NCBI RefSeq assembly: GCF_040026395.1
Contig: NZ_CP157278.1
Span: 4,526,001 to 4,590,000 of the forward strand
Direction of reading: 5' to 3'
Length of the DNA stretch: 64,000 nt
Origin: Pedobacter lusitanus
GTDB taxonomy: Bacteria; Bacteroidota; Bacteroidia; Sphingobacteriales; Sphingobacteriaceae
Translations under genes and position numbers: made by a program
The notes under the pieces: model-generated
The model's input: the letters and a program-made list of their open reading frames with translations, nothing else
What the model was told of the DNA's origin: nothing
The model's database searches: none
Shown: positions 44,398 to 52,845 of the stretch, one piece after another
Numbering within the stretch: the first letter of the stretch is position 1
How the letters are laid out: each line of letters starts with the position of its first letter

Positions 44398-45627
44398 TTA
44401 AGCTACGGGTTCCTGTATGGCAGCAGTACTGACTTTTTTGACTTCCCATGGGGAATTAGTCTTTTTCAGGACCATTTTTTCCTGAACCAGTGGTTGTTTG
44501 CCTTTTTTCTTTTTGAATTTTTTACCATACCATACCAGGAATCCGGTAATCGGGAGGCTTGCAGAAATCAGGCTGGCCAGAAAGGCTATGATTTTAGTTG
44601 GAAGACCCATAATAGCACCTACATGCAGATCATAGTTCATTCTTCTTATTTTGTCAGGAATACTGGCCTCTTCATATTTTCCAAGAAGGGGAGAATTAAG
44701 TATAACGGGTTTCATGGTATACTGGTCGAAAGCATATCTGTCAGCCTTATATAAAGTTCCTGCCTTCAGATAAACAACAAATCCGATCACGTCTGATGCT
44801 TTTGCCGGAACAGCAATTGTCATTCCTGCATTCCCGGGTGTTGTAGCCAGTTTACTATATAATTTATCCAGGTTTGCTGGTGCAAATTCAGCATTTAACG
44901 TAGTATCTGATAATGGTTTGGCCTGTGTTAAAGATTTTCCGCCCGAAGTTACCCAGTATAGTGATTTGCTATACCATTTATAACTATAAACAAGACCGGT
45001 TAATGAAATCAGCAGCAGAACAAGGAACACATAAAAACCTGCTACTTTATGCAGGTCATAATTTACGCGTTTAAACCTGGCGTTCCATTTGATTTTAAAG
45101 CTTTGATCACGGATAGATTTAATCCATTTTTTTGGCCACCACAAGACAATACCTGAGATGAGCAGGACAACGAATACCAGTACACCTATGCCAATAATTT
45201 TTGACCCGGTTTCACCCATCCATAGCGTACGATGGCCATTCAGGATAAATCTGAAAAATTCCACATCGCCTTTTTTGGTCTTACGGTCTATATGTAATAT
45301 CTCTGCAGTATAGGGATTCAGATAAATGACTACACTCGTACCTTTTTTTCTGTTTAAAGAATTAACTGTAGCAGATTCACTTTTTTGTCCGTAACGAACA
45401 GAAGTCGGTTTTAATTTGCCCAGCTGTGATTTTGAACTGCTGATCAGTTGTGTAGGCAACAGGAAAGCTTTCTCCTGAGGCTGTACAAACTGCCAGGGCT
45501 GATAGAAGCTTCTTATTTCTTTCTCAAAAACATAGATACAGCCGGTAATACTAACTATAAAAACAATCAGACCAGAACCTAATCCAAGCCATAAATGTAA
45601 CCAGGCATTTATTTTTTTGAAAGACAT
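44398..45627 (-). CDS. PepSY-associated membrane protein
   Basis: A 409-aa inner-membrane protein of the PepSY_TM group. Four main membrane segments are seen: near the start (WLGLGSGLIVFIVSITGCIYVFE, split after IVSI), at about 145-165 (IGIGVLVFVVLLISGIVLWW), about 195-215 and about 345-365. A periplasmic PepSY part (about 40-130) and a second one (about 225-330) alternate with them, and HKVAGFYVFL carries a conserved His. Relatives often sit in iron-uptake loci and some act as ferric reductases. It faces the lanthipeptide precursor from the far side of a 430-bp gap; it is transcribed toward it. The Lys-rich C-terminus is cytoplasmic. Confidence 0.9.
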   Translation of the reverse strand: MSFKKINAWLHLWLGLGSGLIVFIVSITGCIYVFEKEIRSFYQPWQFVQPQEKAFLLPTQLISSSKSQLGKLKPTSVRYGQKSESATVNSLNRKKGTSVVIYLNPYTAEILHIDRKTKKGDVEFFRFILNGHRTLWMGETGSKIIGIGVLVFVVLLISGIVLWWPKKWIKSIRDQSFKIKWNARFKRVNYDLHKVAGFYVFLVLLLISLTGLVYSYKWYSKSLYWVTSGGKSLTQAKPLSDTTLNAEFAPANLDKLYSKLATTPGNAGMTIAVPAKASDVIGFVVYLKAGTLYKADRYAFDQYTMKPVILNSPLLGKYEEASIPDKIRRMNYDLHVGAIMGLPTKIIAFLASLISASLPITGFLVWYGKKFKKKKGKQPLVQEKMVLKKTNSPWEVKKVSTAAIQEPVA

Positions 45628-45662
45628 AATCGCTAAAAAAGATTGGTGAATTCTTTATATCG

Positions 45663-45745
45663 TTTATTTAGAATGATTAAAGCCCACAAAGTAAATGATA
45701 TTAATTTAAGATTCCTAGTGATAACTGTAATCAATCTAAATAAAT
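45663..45745. promoter_or_regulatory. Two inverted AT-rich elements upstream of PepSY gene
   Basis: TTTATTTAGAATGATTAA (45663-45680) and its near-reverse copy AATCAATCTAAATAAAT (45729-45745, reads ATTTATTTAGATTGATT on the other strand) share TTTATTTAGA(A/T)TGATT. They lie in the promoter space of the PepSY gene. They recall Fur-type AT-rich sites but the inner symmetry is weak. Confidence 0.35.
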
Positions 45746-45754
45746 GATACCCGA

Positions 45755-46867
45755 TTAATACAAATTCAGCGCGATTTTCATTACTTCTTTGGTTTTATAA
45801 TTAGTCCAGGTACCTGTGATTCTTTGATTCCCGGTCCAGTCAGCTTCAATAGTTGCTTTGGGGATCCATTGTTTCAGTTCTTCACTATGATAATCATCTT
45901 CAGTTAATGAGAAATGGTTGTTTTTAAATGTCCCTCTCCATTCAATGGGTTTTTTAACCTGATCATACCAGTATTTCATGTTTAATGAGCCATCCTCATT
46001 GATTTTGGTAATGATCAGGCTGACAGGATATTTATCGTTTATCTTTCCCCTGAACATTTTTCCTTCAGGAAGGAGTGGGGAAACTGTGTTCTTACTGCCT
46101 TCGGTCAATTGTTTACCAAAAGGGGATAAGTATTTACTGAGCTCTTTGTAAGAAAAAGAGAGGTAGAATTTATCCAGGTCATCAAGAGCTCTCAGGGCAT
46201 GGTTGGAGCACCTCCCTTTTACAAAAATGAGGCTATCCTGTCTGAAATAAAATTCATAATACTCCATATTGGCCGAGCCTGAACTTTCCAGGCATTCTTC
46301 ATATAAGCTTATCTGATCAAACAAACCTTCTTCTTCTTCCCTGGTCAGTTTTTTTTCTTTGGGATCAGGACGTATGGTTTTTAAATAATCTGCGATGGTA
46401 GTTTTGACTTTTTTATTCAGTATTTTCTCCAGTTGGGGAATAGCGGTACCGGTAAAAAGTGTCTTTAGCAGTATAGGGTCGCCGGTCCGGAGATCGAAAT
46501 TATAAAAACTTTCAAAACCTTCAGGATAGGCGCCACTTGCTTCGCCTTCTATAGCGAAACTTAAGATATTTTTAGTGGTTTTAAATCGCTTCCAGCTATA
46601 GAAATCAACAGATGAACTGTTTTCATTTGCTCCATAGGTCACCTTTTCAAAAGGGTGCTTTTTAAACACGCCCGGTAAATGTTCCAGATCAGCTACCTGC
46701 ATAAAGGTGTTTATTTTTTTTGCCACTTTTGGATTAACCGGAAAGTCTACCTCAGGATATTTATTTTCTTTATAGCCAGGGGTTATATTTTTAAGTTCGG
46801 CCTGACCCGTTTGAGCAAATAGCGTGTTCGAAAAAAGTATCAGCAGGGTGATTAAGTTATATTTCAT
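45755..46867 (-). CDS. Secreted DUF3298/RsiV-like protein
   Basis: A 370-aa exported protein from the ATG at 46867, which has a GGAAGAA Shine-Dalgarno and starts a clean signal peptide (MKYNLITLLILFSNTLFAQ); an ATG at 46918 would put 17 polar residues before it. The central region (SGAYPEGFESFYNFDLRTGD followed by a helical LLKTLFTG segment) matches the DUF3298 fold found at the C-terminus of RsiV, and a C-terminal beta-rich part (about 275-370) follows. It probably sits in the periplasm. Function unknown; the PepSY gene lies 127 bp downstream on the same strand. Confidence 0.65.
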   Translation of the reverse strand: MKYNLITLLILFSNTLFAQTGQAELKNITPGYKENKYPEVDFPVNPKVAKKINTFMQVADLEHLPGVFKKHPFEKVTYGANENSSSVDFYSWKRFKTTKNILSFAIEGEASGAYPEGFESFYNFDLRTGDPILLKTLFTGTAIPQLEKILNKKVKTTIADYLKTIRPDPKEKKLTREEEEGLFDQISLYEECLESSGSANMEYYEFYFRQDSLIFVKGRCSNHALRALDDLDKFYLSFSYKELSKYLSPFGKQLTEGSKNTVSPLLPEGKMFRGKINDKYPVSLIITKINEDGSLNMKYWYDQVKKPIEWRGTFKNNHFSLTEDDYHSEELKQWIPKATIEADWTGNQRITGTWTNYKTKEVMKIALNLY

Positions 46868-47156
46868 ATTTATTCTTCCGGTCTTTATAAGATCTGCTAA
46901 AATTAGCGTTTTCTGCATGTTGCAGAACTATAAAATGATCATGAAAAAAATATTAAAATATATTTTTAATAAGCTGTAGCGTTTGCCTGTTTACTTACGT
47001 TTTACAGTCAAATAGGTTAAGATTCGAATGCCGGAATCGGGTAATGGTAGTTACCTAAGGAATCTTCAGGGGTGTGTTTTGTTGCTTACCACTGTTGATA
47101 ATACAGGAATTGAATTTTTGGGTAGATGAAATTCCGCACACACAAATGGATGCAAT

Positions 47157-47185
47157 AGCCCCACAATCCTCTGGATTGGGGGGCT
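47157..47185. terminator. Hairpin after sodium/solute symporter
   Basis: AGCCCC-A-CAATCC pairs with GGATTG-G-GGGGCT around TCT, 8 bp past the symporter stop. The T-run is on the plus-strand side, so it is not a classic terminator for the minus-strand gene. The rest of 46868-47156 shows no gene. Confidence 0.5.
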
Positions 47186-47192
47186 TTGTTTT

Positions 47193-48881
47193 TTACCAGA
47201 AAAGGCTGTAAAGTGCAACAATAATTCCGCCTACGATCAATGAGCCTATAGCGAAACTCTGATTGGTCTTAAACATACTTCTGTCTACTTCAAGTCCTTT
47301 AGGATTGATGCCGTTTCGGTTTTCCAGTTTACTGATAATGATCATCGCAATTACGCAGATAGCGAATACGAAGCCCATACGGTCAATAAAAGGAATTTCA
47401 TATAACATCGTACCGTTTTTTTGCTCAGCCAGTTTAGAGAAACCATAGGGGCTCAGCCATTCCAGGTTAGCAAAGGTTGGCAGTACTTTGAAGAATACCG
47501 ATAAAATAAAACCGCCGATTGTAGCAAACAGTGCGGCGTTGGATGTCGTTCTTTTCCAGAAAAATCCAAGCAGGAACATGGCAAATATACCTGGAGAAAC
47601 AAAACCGGTATATTCCTGTATAAACTGGAACCCTCCTTTTTTATCTATTCCAAGTTGAGGAGCAATAATAATAGCCAGAATCATGGCTACAATTACAGTT
47701 ATCCGGCCAATAATTACCTGTCTGTTCTCATCAGCATCCTTATTAATAACTTTCTTATAGACATCAAGTGTAAATATCGTGGCAATACTATTGGCTTTTC
47801 CTGCAAGAGAAGCTACAATGGCTGCTGTCAGCGCTGCGAATGATAAACCTTTCAATCCGGCAGGCAGCAGGTTAAGCAATACAGGATAAGCTGAGTCTGC
47901 ATTTAAAGATCCATCCTTTAACATCGACTGATGGAAATTTCCATAACCTTCTTTGTAAAGTACATAAGCGGCTATACCTGGTAATACAACGATAACAGGC
48001 ATCAGTAATTTCAGGAAGGCTGCGAACAGCAATCCGCTGCGGGCAGTTTTCAGATCTGCACCTAAAGCCCTTTGTGTAATATATTGGTTACAGCCCCAGT
48101 AATTCAGATTAACGATCCACATTCCACCTATTAACATAGATAACCCTGGCAAATCCATATAGTGAGCATCCTCTTTCCGGAAGATCATATGGAAGTGATC
48201 TGTGGCTTTTTCTTTAATCAGCGCAAGGCCATTAAATACACCTGTGGTTCCAAAATGAGTGGATACCAGTTCAAGGGCAAGATAGGTTGTGGCCAGACCA
48301 CCAAGTATCAGAAAGAAAACCTGGATTACATCGGTATAACCGATAACCTTCATACCGCCAAGTGTAATAATTACAGCGAAAACTGACAGGACATACATAC
48401 AAGCTGTAATGTTGATACCCGAAATGCTGTTAATAGCCAGCGCACCCAGATAAAGTATGGACGTGAGGTTAACTATCACATATAACAACAGCCAGAAAAT
48501 GGCCATAATCATAGCTACAGTGCTGTTATACCGCTGTCCAAGAAACTGAGGCATAGTATATATCTTGTTTTTGATATAGACCGGAATGAAAAATATGGCC
48601 ACAATAATCAGAGTAATTGCGGCCAGCCATTCATAACTGGCAATGGCAAGCCCCATGGTGAAACCCGATCCGCTCATGCCGATAAATTGTTCTGCCGAGA
48701 TGTTGGATGCAATGAGGGAGGCTCCGATGGCCCACCAGGTTAATGAGTCTTTTGCGAGGAAGAAATCTTTTGAATTTTCTTTTTGTGCTTGTTTTTTACG
48801 GTAAACTGTCCAGCCATACAGAGCGACGATCAGGAAGTAGACCAGGAAAACGACGTAGTCGTAAGTGCCTAATGAGTTCAT
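47193..48881 (-). CDS. Sodium:solute symporter (SSS family), sugar type
   Basis: A 562-aa inner-membrane symporter with about 14 membrane segments. Family blocks include SKDFFLAKDSLTWWAIGASL, NISAEQFIGMSGSGFTMGLA, YTMPQFLGQRYNSTVAMIMA, the long NYWGCNQYITQRALGADLKT and AALTAAIVASLAGKANSIAT, where the Na+ site lies. The close match to the SGLT-like branch suggests uptake of a sugar, polyol or sialic-acid-type solute. No catabolic gene is adjacent. It is transcribed away from the TetR gene, with which it shares a 204-bp promoter region. Confidence 0.9.
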   Translation of the reverse strand: MNSLGTYDYVVFLVYFLIVALYGWTVYRKKQAQKENSKDFFLAKDSLTWWAIGASLIASNISAEQFIGMSGSGFTMGLAIASYEWLAAITLIIVAIFFIPVYIKNKIYTMPQFLGQRYNSTVAMIMAIFWLLLYVIVNLTSILYLGALAINSISGINITACMYVLSVFAVIITLGGMKVIGYTDVIQVFFLILGGLATTYLALELVSTHFGTTGVFNGLALIKEKATDHFHMIFRKEDAHYMDLPGLSMLIGGMWIVNLNYWGCNQYITQRALGADLKTARSGLLFAAFLKLLMPVIVVLPGIAAYVLYKEGYGNFHQSMLKDGSLNADSAYPVLLNLLPAGLKGLSFAALTAAIVASLAGKANSIATIFTLDVYKKVINKDADENRQVIIGRITVIVAMILAIIIAPQLGIDKKGGFQFIQEYTGFVSPGIFAMFLLGFFWKRTTSNAALFATIGGFILSVFFKVLPTFANLEWLSPYGFSKLAEQKNGTMLYEIPFIDRMGFVFAICVIAMIIISKLENRNGINPKGLEVDRSMFKTNQSFAIGSLIVGGIIVALYSLFW

Positions 48882-49085
48882 AGTTTAAGTAGTTCGAATT
48901 GAAGGTTGTGTGTGGTCCTTGAATTCATTTCCTTTATCAGGGATTGGTTTATAATTGGTTGTCGAAATAAATTTAGTATAATAATTTTACTATGCAATTT
49001 ATTTGTAAATCTGCGCAGAATTCTGGTGATAAAATTTAAGCAGCTTTTATGGTTTGGAACAGAAATTTTCTGGACTTTTGTTTTT

Positions 49086-49688
49086 ATGGATAATGGATTA
49101 TCAAAAGCAGAACGCACACGTCAGTTTATTATAGAGACCACAGCGGGAATTTTTAATACCAAAGGTTACGCCGGAACATCATTGTCAGATCTGACTGATG
49201 CAACTCATCTCACCAAGGGAAGCATTTACGGGAATTTTGAAAATAAGGAAGATGTTGCGCTGGCAGCTTTTGATTATAATCTATCCAAAATCAAACAGGC
49301 TATAGCACAGCGGGTACAAAAGGCAGTAACTTATCATGATAAGCTAATGGTTTATGCACAGGTTTATCATAGTTTTAGCGGAGCACCTTTTCCAACCGGC
49401 GGATGCCCTATTCTCAACACCGCCATAGAGGCAGATGATACCAATACTTTATTGAAAGCAAAAGTAGCAAAGGCAGTAACGGATTGGAAAAAGGATATAA
49501 GTACAATGATCCTGTCAGGAATAGAAACCGGAGAATTTAAAGCAGATACGGATACTGACCGGATAGCATATTCCATTATTGCTTTAATTGAAGGAGGGAT
49601 AATGATTGCAAAAATCACTGGTGTTGCAGCAAACCTGGATAGAATTCTGATTACTGTAGAAGAGTTGATTCTTGGACTGAAAGCATAA
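49086..49688 (+). CDS. TetR-family transcription regulator
   Basis: A 200-aa regulator from ATG 49086 (MDNGLSKAERTRQFI); the open frame extends upstream to 48906 but that part is hydrophobic AT-rich sequence with no family match. The helix-turn-helix lies at about 20-60 (YAGTSLSDLTDATHLTKGS, IYGNFENKEDVALAAFD). The C-terminal ligand domain contains FSGAPFPTGGCPILNTAIEA. It diverges from the SSS symporter and may control it, or an efflux target elsewhere. It converges on fabF with a shared terminator. Confidence 0.9.
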   Translation: MDNGLSKAERTRQFIIETTAGIFNTKGYAGTSLSDLTDATHLTKGSIYGNFENKEDVALAAFDYNLSKIKQAIAQRVQKAVTYHDKLMVYAQVYHSFSGAPFPTGGCPILNTAIEADDTNTLLKAKVAKAVTDWKKDISTMILSGIETGEFKADTDTDRIAYSIIALIEGGIMIAKITGVAANLDRILITVEELILGLKA

Positions 49689-49702
49689 CCATATGCATAA
49701 AA

Positions 49703-49734
49703 AAGCCGGAATTGTCTGAACAATTCCGGCTTTG
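49703..49734. terminator. Bidirectional terminator between tetR and fabF
   Basis: A perfect 14-bp stem AAAGCCGGAATTGT / ACAATTCCGGCTTT with a CTGA loop serves both converging genes. Confidence 0.9.
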
Positions 49735-49746
49735 GCTTATCTTTTT

Positions 49747-50997
49747 TTATAATGACTTGAATACAACGATTCCGTTGTGACCGCCAAAACCAAAAGTATT
49801 ACTCATTGCGTTTTTAACTTTAGCTGATACAGCTTCTTTAATCACAATGTTAAGATTTGATGGAATGGCAGGATCAAGCTCATCTGTATTGATCGTTGGC
49901 GGAATAATGCTATCTCTCATTGATAATAAACAAATAATAGCTTCAATAGCACCTGCTGCACCTAATAAGTGACCAGTCATAGATTTGGTTGCACTGATAT
50001 AAAGGTCATTTTTACCTGATCCCAACAGGTTGCTTACTGCTTTAGTTTCCGAAAGGTCACCTACAGGAGTAGACGTTGCATGGGTATTCAGATAGTTAAT
50101 ATCATTGATAGTCAAACCAGCCTCAGTAAGCGCTAATTTCATGGCATGTGAAGCGCCCAGACCTTCGGGGTGTGTAGCAGTCATATGGTAAGCATCAGCA
50201 GTCATTGCTGCTCCGCCGATTTCTCCATAAATAGTAGCTCCACGTTTTACTGCATGTTCATATTCTTCCAGAACCAGTGCACCGGCACCTTCACCCATAA
50301 CAAAACCATCTCTTTTAACATCAAATGGTTTTGAAGCTGTTTCAGGAGTACTGTTCTGAGCAGACATAGCTTTCATCGCACAAAATCCACCTACTGAAGA
50401 AGCAGAAATCGGAGCTTCTGAACCACCTGTCACAATGATTTTTGCTTTACCCATACGGATATAAGTAAATGCATCCATGATTGCAGTGTTAGAAGTAGCA
50501 CAGGCTGAAACTGTAGTATAGTTGATACCCATATAACCATTGCGGATAGATATCATCCCTGATGCCATATTAGCAATCAGCTTAGGTACAAAGAAAGGAC
50601 TGTAGCGTGGTGTTCCATCGCCAAGAGCGTACTCTGCAGACTGTTGCTCGAAAGTATCCATTCCACCTTGTCCTGATCCCCAGATTACACCGACATCAAA
50701 CGGATCCATTTTGTCAAAGTCAAAACCTGAATCTTTGATAGCTTCATCTGATGCTACCAGCGCGTACTGCGTAAAGCGGTCAGTTCTTTTTATATCTGAC
50801 CGGTCTAAATATTTTGTAACGTCATAATCCTTGAGTTCACAGGCAAATTGCGTGCGGAAGAGGGAGGCATCGAAACGGGTGATTTTTGCAGCCCCGCTTT
50901 TACCGGCAATGGTATTGCTCCAGAAAGTATTTACATCATTTCCTAAAGGGGTTAATGCCCCGATCCCTGTGATAACAACTCTTTTTAACATATGCAT
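49747..50997 (-). CDS. fabF: Beta-ketoacyl-ACP synthase II
   Basis: A 416-aa condensing enzyme of fatty-acid elongation. The catalytic triad is complete: Cys in TVSACATSNTAIM, His in NTHATSTPVGD and His in GHLLGAAGAIEA; KSMTGH gives the conserved Lys. The opening RVVITGIGALTPLGND and the end NTFGFGGHNGIVVFKS are typical. A second Met two codons in (50991) is an equally good start. It is a single gene without acpP or other fab genes nearby, so it may be the second, specialised KAS copy. The motif HATSTP in place of the more common HGTSTP is a conservative change. Confidence 0.94.
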   Translation of the reverse strand: MHMLKRVVITGIGALTPLGNDVNTFWSNTIAGKSGAAKITRFDASLFRTQFACELKDYDVTKYLDRSDIKRTDRFTQYALVASDEAIKDSGFDFDKMDPFDVGVIWGSGQGGMDTFEQQSAEYALGDGTPRYSPFFVPKLIANMASGMISIRNGYMGINYTTVSACATSNTAIMDAFTYIRMGKAKIIVTGGSEAPISASSVGGFCAMKAMSAQNSTPETASKPFDVKRDGFVMGEGAGALVLEEYEHAVKRGATIYGEIGGAAMTADAYHMTATHPEGLGASHAMKLALTEAGLTINDINYLNTHATSTPVGDLSETKAVSNLLGSGKNDLYISATKSMTGHLLGAAGAIEAIICLLSMRDSIIPPTINTDELDPAIPSNLNIVIKEAVSAKVKNAMSNTFGFGGHNGIVVFKSL

Positions 50998-51352
50998 ATA
51001 TAAATTAATTGATTGATCATTGCCTTTAAGGCTTTGATTAAACTTTGAGTCTGTTTAAAATTTATCAAACTCTTACAAAAGTAAGATTATATTTAATACC
51101 TAATGGTATAATTAGTGGCAGTATTTCCCTCTTTTTCCATTATGATGCGAAAATACAAATATTAAAGTCAAATATGACGCTGTTTAAATTTATGTTTCTG
51201 GTATCAGAAATTTTGAATAATAGTTATTTTTTTTCGGGTTAATCTGAAGGATATTTCCTTTCCGTCAGGGTGACATAAGAGGAAGCAAAAACAAATTATC
51301 AGATGAATTTTAAACAGTTTCCTATATTTGAGCATTAAAATATTTAAATATA
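50998..51352. other. Divergent promoter region between fabF and cupin gene
   Basis: A 355-bp AT-rich region. A TATATTTG element at 51323-51330 is well placed for the cupin gene at 51353 and a minus-strand TACTTTTG (51083-51076) for fabF; neither has a clear TTG at the right distance. No coding sequence is supported. Confidence 0.4.
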
Positions 51353-51850
51353 ATGTCAGATCAGAAAAAAGAAATATTCGACAGTGTTGCACAGCGACTA
51401 AAAATTGAAGGTTTTAACGTAGTTAATCGTGATGAGACCCGTCCATGGGGTGGTTTTTTTGTTATCGATGAAGCACAGGCACAACAGTTTGCTAATGTTT
51501 ACTTTGATGGCCTAAATGTAGAAGAATTAAAGATTTCAGGAAAATTAAGTCCTAAAATTTTAATCGTGGCACCTAATACACGCCTGTCATGGCAGTATCA
51601 CCACCGTCGTGCTGAAATATGGAGAGTAGTAAGTGGTACAGTTGGTGTAATTACCAGTGAAACAGATGATCAGGGTGAAGTACAACAGCTTGCTCCTGAA
51701 CAGACTATCAAATTGAAGCAGGGTGAAAGACACCGTCTGGTTGGTTTGGATGACTGGGGAATTGTTTCTGAAATCTGGCAGCATACTGATCCGTCTAATC
51801 CATCTGATGAATCTGATATCGTACGTGTATCTGACGATTTCGGCAGATAA
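51353..51850 (+). CDS. Cupin, mannose-6-phosphate-isomerase type II-like
   Basis: A 165-aa single cupin domain like the C-terminal part of type II phosphomannose isomerases. Key blocks are RPWGGFFVID, LIVAPNTRLSWQYHHRRAEIW (split after LSWQ), where the two His and Glu bind metal, and KLKQGERHRLVGLDDWG for the last His. Stand-alone versions are common in Bacteroidetes. It may isomerise mannose-6-phosphate to fructose-6-phosphate for surface glycans. It is a single gene with its own promoter. Confidence 0.8.
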   Translation: MSDQKKEIFDSVAQRLKIEGFNVVNRDETRPWGGFFVIDEAQAQQFANVYFDGLNVEELKISGKLSPKILIVAPNTRLSWQYHHRRAEIWRVVSGTVGVITSETDDQGEVQQLAPEQTIKLKQGERHRLVGLDDWGIVSEIWQHTDPSNPSDESDIVRVSDDFGR

Positions 51851-52008
51851 ATTATTTCAGGCATGTATCTGCGCAATCAGCTCAGGTACATGCTTTTCTT
51901 TTTTTTCTCTTCCTGGAATATTGGTGTTCAATATTAAATTGATATCCAAAACAATTCACGTCAAATCCCTTTTCTTTTCGTTAATTTGCGAATTAAACAT
52001 CCGGAAGG

Positions 52009-52768
52009 ATGGCCATTTTGGTTTATACCTCATTCAATATGATTATATTAATATTTTTTCTGCTGCACTGGTTCCTGTCACTTTTTTCTCAAACCTTCTT
52101 TCTTCACCGTTATGCCTCGCATAAAATGTTTAAAATGAATTCTTTTTGGGAGAAGTTTTTTTTATACTGTAACGTTTCTGTCACAAGGGTCGTCTTTTTT
52201 AAATCCGCGTGCTTATGCGATACTTCACCGTATGCATCATGCCTTCAGTGATACCGAAAAAGACCCGCATTCTCCGCATTTTGTAAAGGATGTATGGGGG
52301 ATGATGATACAGACTAAAAATATTTATCTGAATTATGCAAAATATAATGAAGAACCTGAAGAGCAGTTCCGTGATAAATATCCGTCGTGGCCACTGATTG
52401 ATAAAATCGGTGACTCCTGGATTACAAGGATAATTTTTATTGGTTTTTATGTATGGTTCTATGTGACTTTTGCTACTGCCTGGTGGATGTTTTTATTGTT
52501 ACCAATTCATTTCCTGATGGGACCATTGCATGGGGCAATCGTAAACTGGTGTGGTCATAAATATGGTTATTCAAATCATGACAATAACGACCACAGTAAA
52601 AACTCTCTTCCGCTTGATTTTCTGATGCTGGGAGAATTGTTTCAGAATAATCATCATAAAAAACCTAATAATCCAAATTTTGCTTCCAGATGGTTTGAGT
52701 TTGATCCTACTTACCCGCTGATGAAGGTGATGCACTGGTTACATATTATCAGAATCAGAAAGACTTAA
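52009..52768 (+). pseudogene. Acyl-lipid/acyl-CoA desaturase broken by frameshift in an 8-T run
   Basis: Two frames together encode one fatty-acid desaturase of about 253 residues. The first (from ATG 52009) carries the first His box [10 protein letters not shown] and a membrane segment, then leaves the family sequence after WEKFF. The second carries [19 protein letters not shown], the second His box, and the third box FQNNHHKKP with further membrane segments. If one T is removed from the run of eight T at 52156-52163 the text reads through as [17 protein letters not shown], exactly the family pattern. So the gene is either inactive, phase-variable or affected by a sequencing error. Intact, it would put a double bond in membrane fatty acids using di-iron and oxygen. 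Confidence 0.85.
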
Positions 52769-52845
52769 AAAAAAGATCGTTCGGCATAGGAGACTGGCAT
52801 ATTTTTTAACACTATAGATAAAAAATTATTCTCATATTTACATAA

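Noticed and set aside
44386..44754. Plus-strand frame of 122 codons across the end of the PepSY gene
   Set aside because: It is antisense to the PepSY coding sequence, Phe-rich without domain features, and has no promoter or start signal.
47010..47060. tRNA-like GATTCGAAT segment
   Set aside because: No cloverleaf could be drawn around it; the acceptor and anticodon arms are missing.
48906..49085. N-terminal membrane anchor on the TetR regulator
   Set aside because: The extended frame is AT-rich intergenic sequence; the family start at 49086 is clear and TetR proteins rarely carry such anchors.
52156..52251. Programmed ribosomal frameshift in the desaturase
   Set aside because: The 8-T run could slip, but this family is normally a single frame and there is no stimulatory hairpin that I can see; a mutation or sequencing error is simpler.
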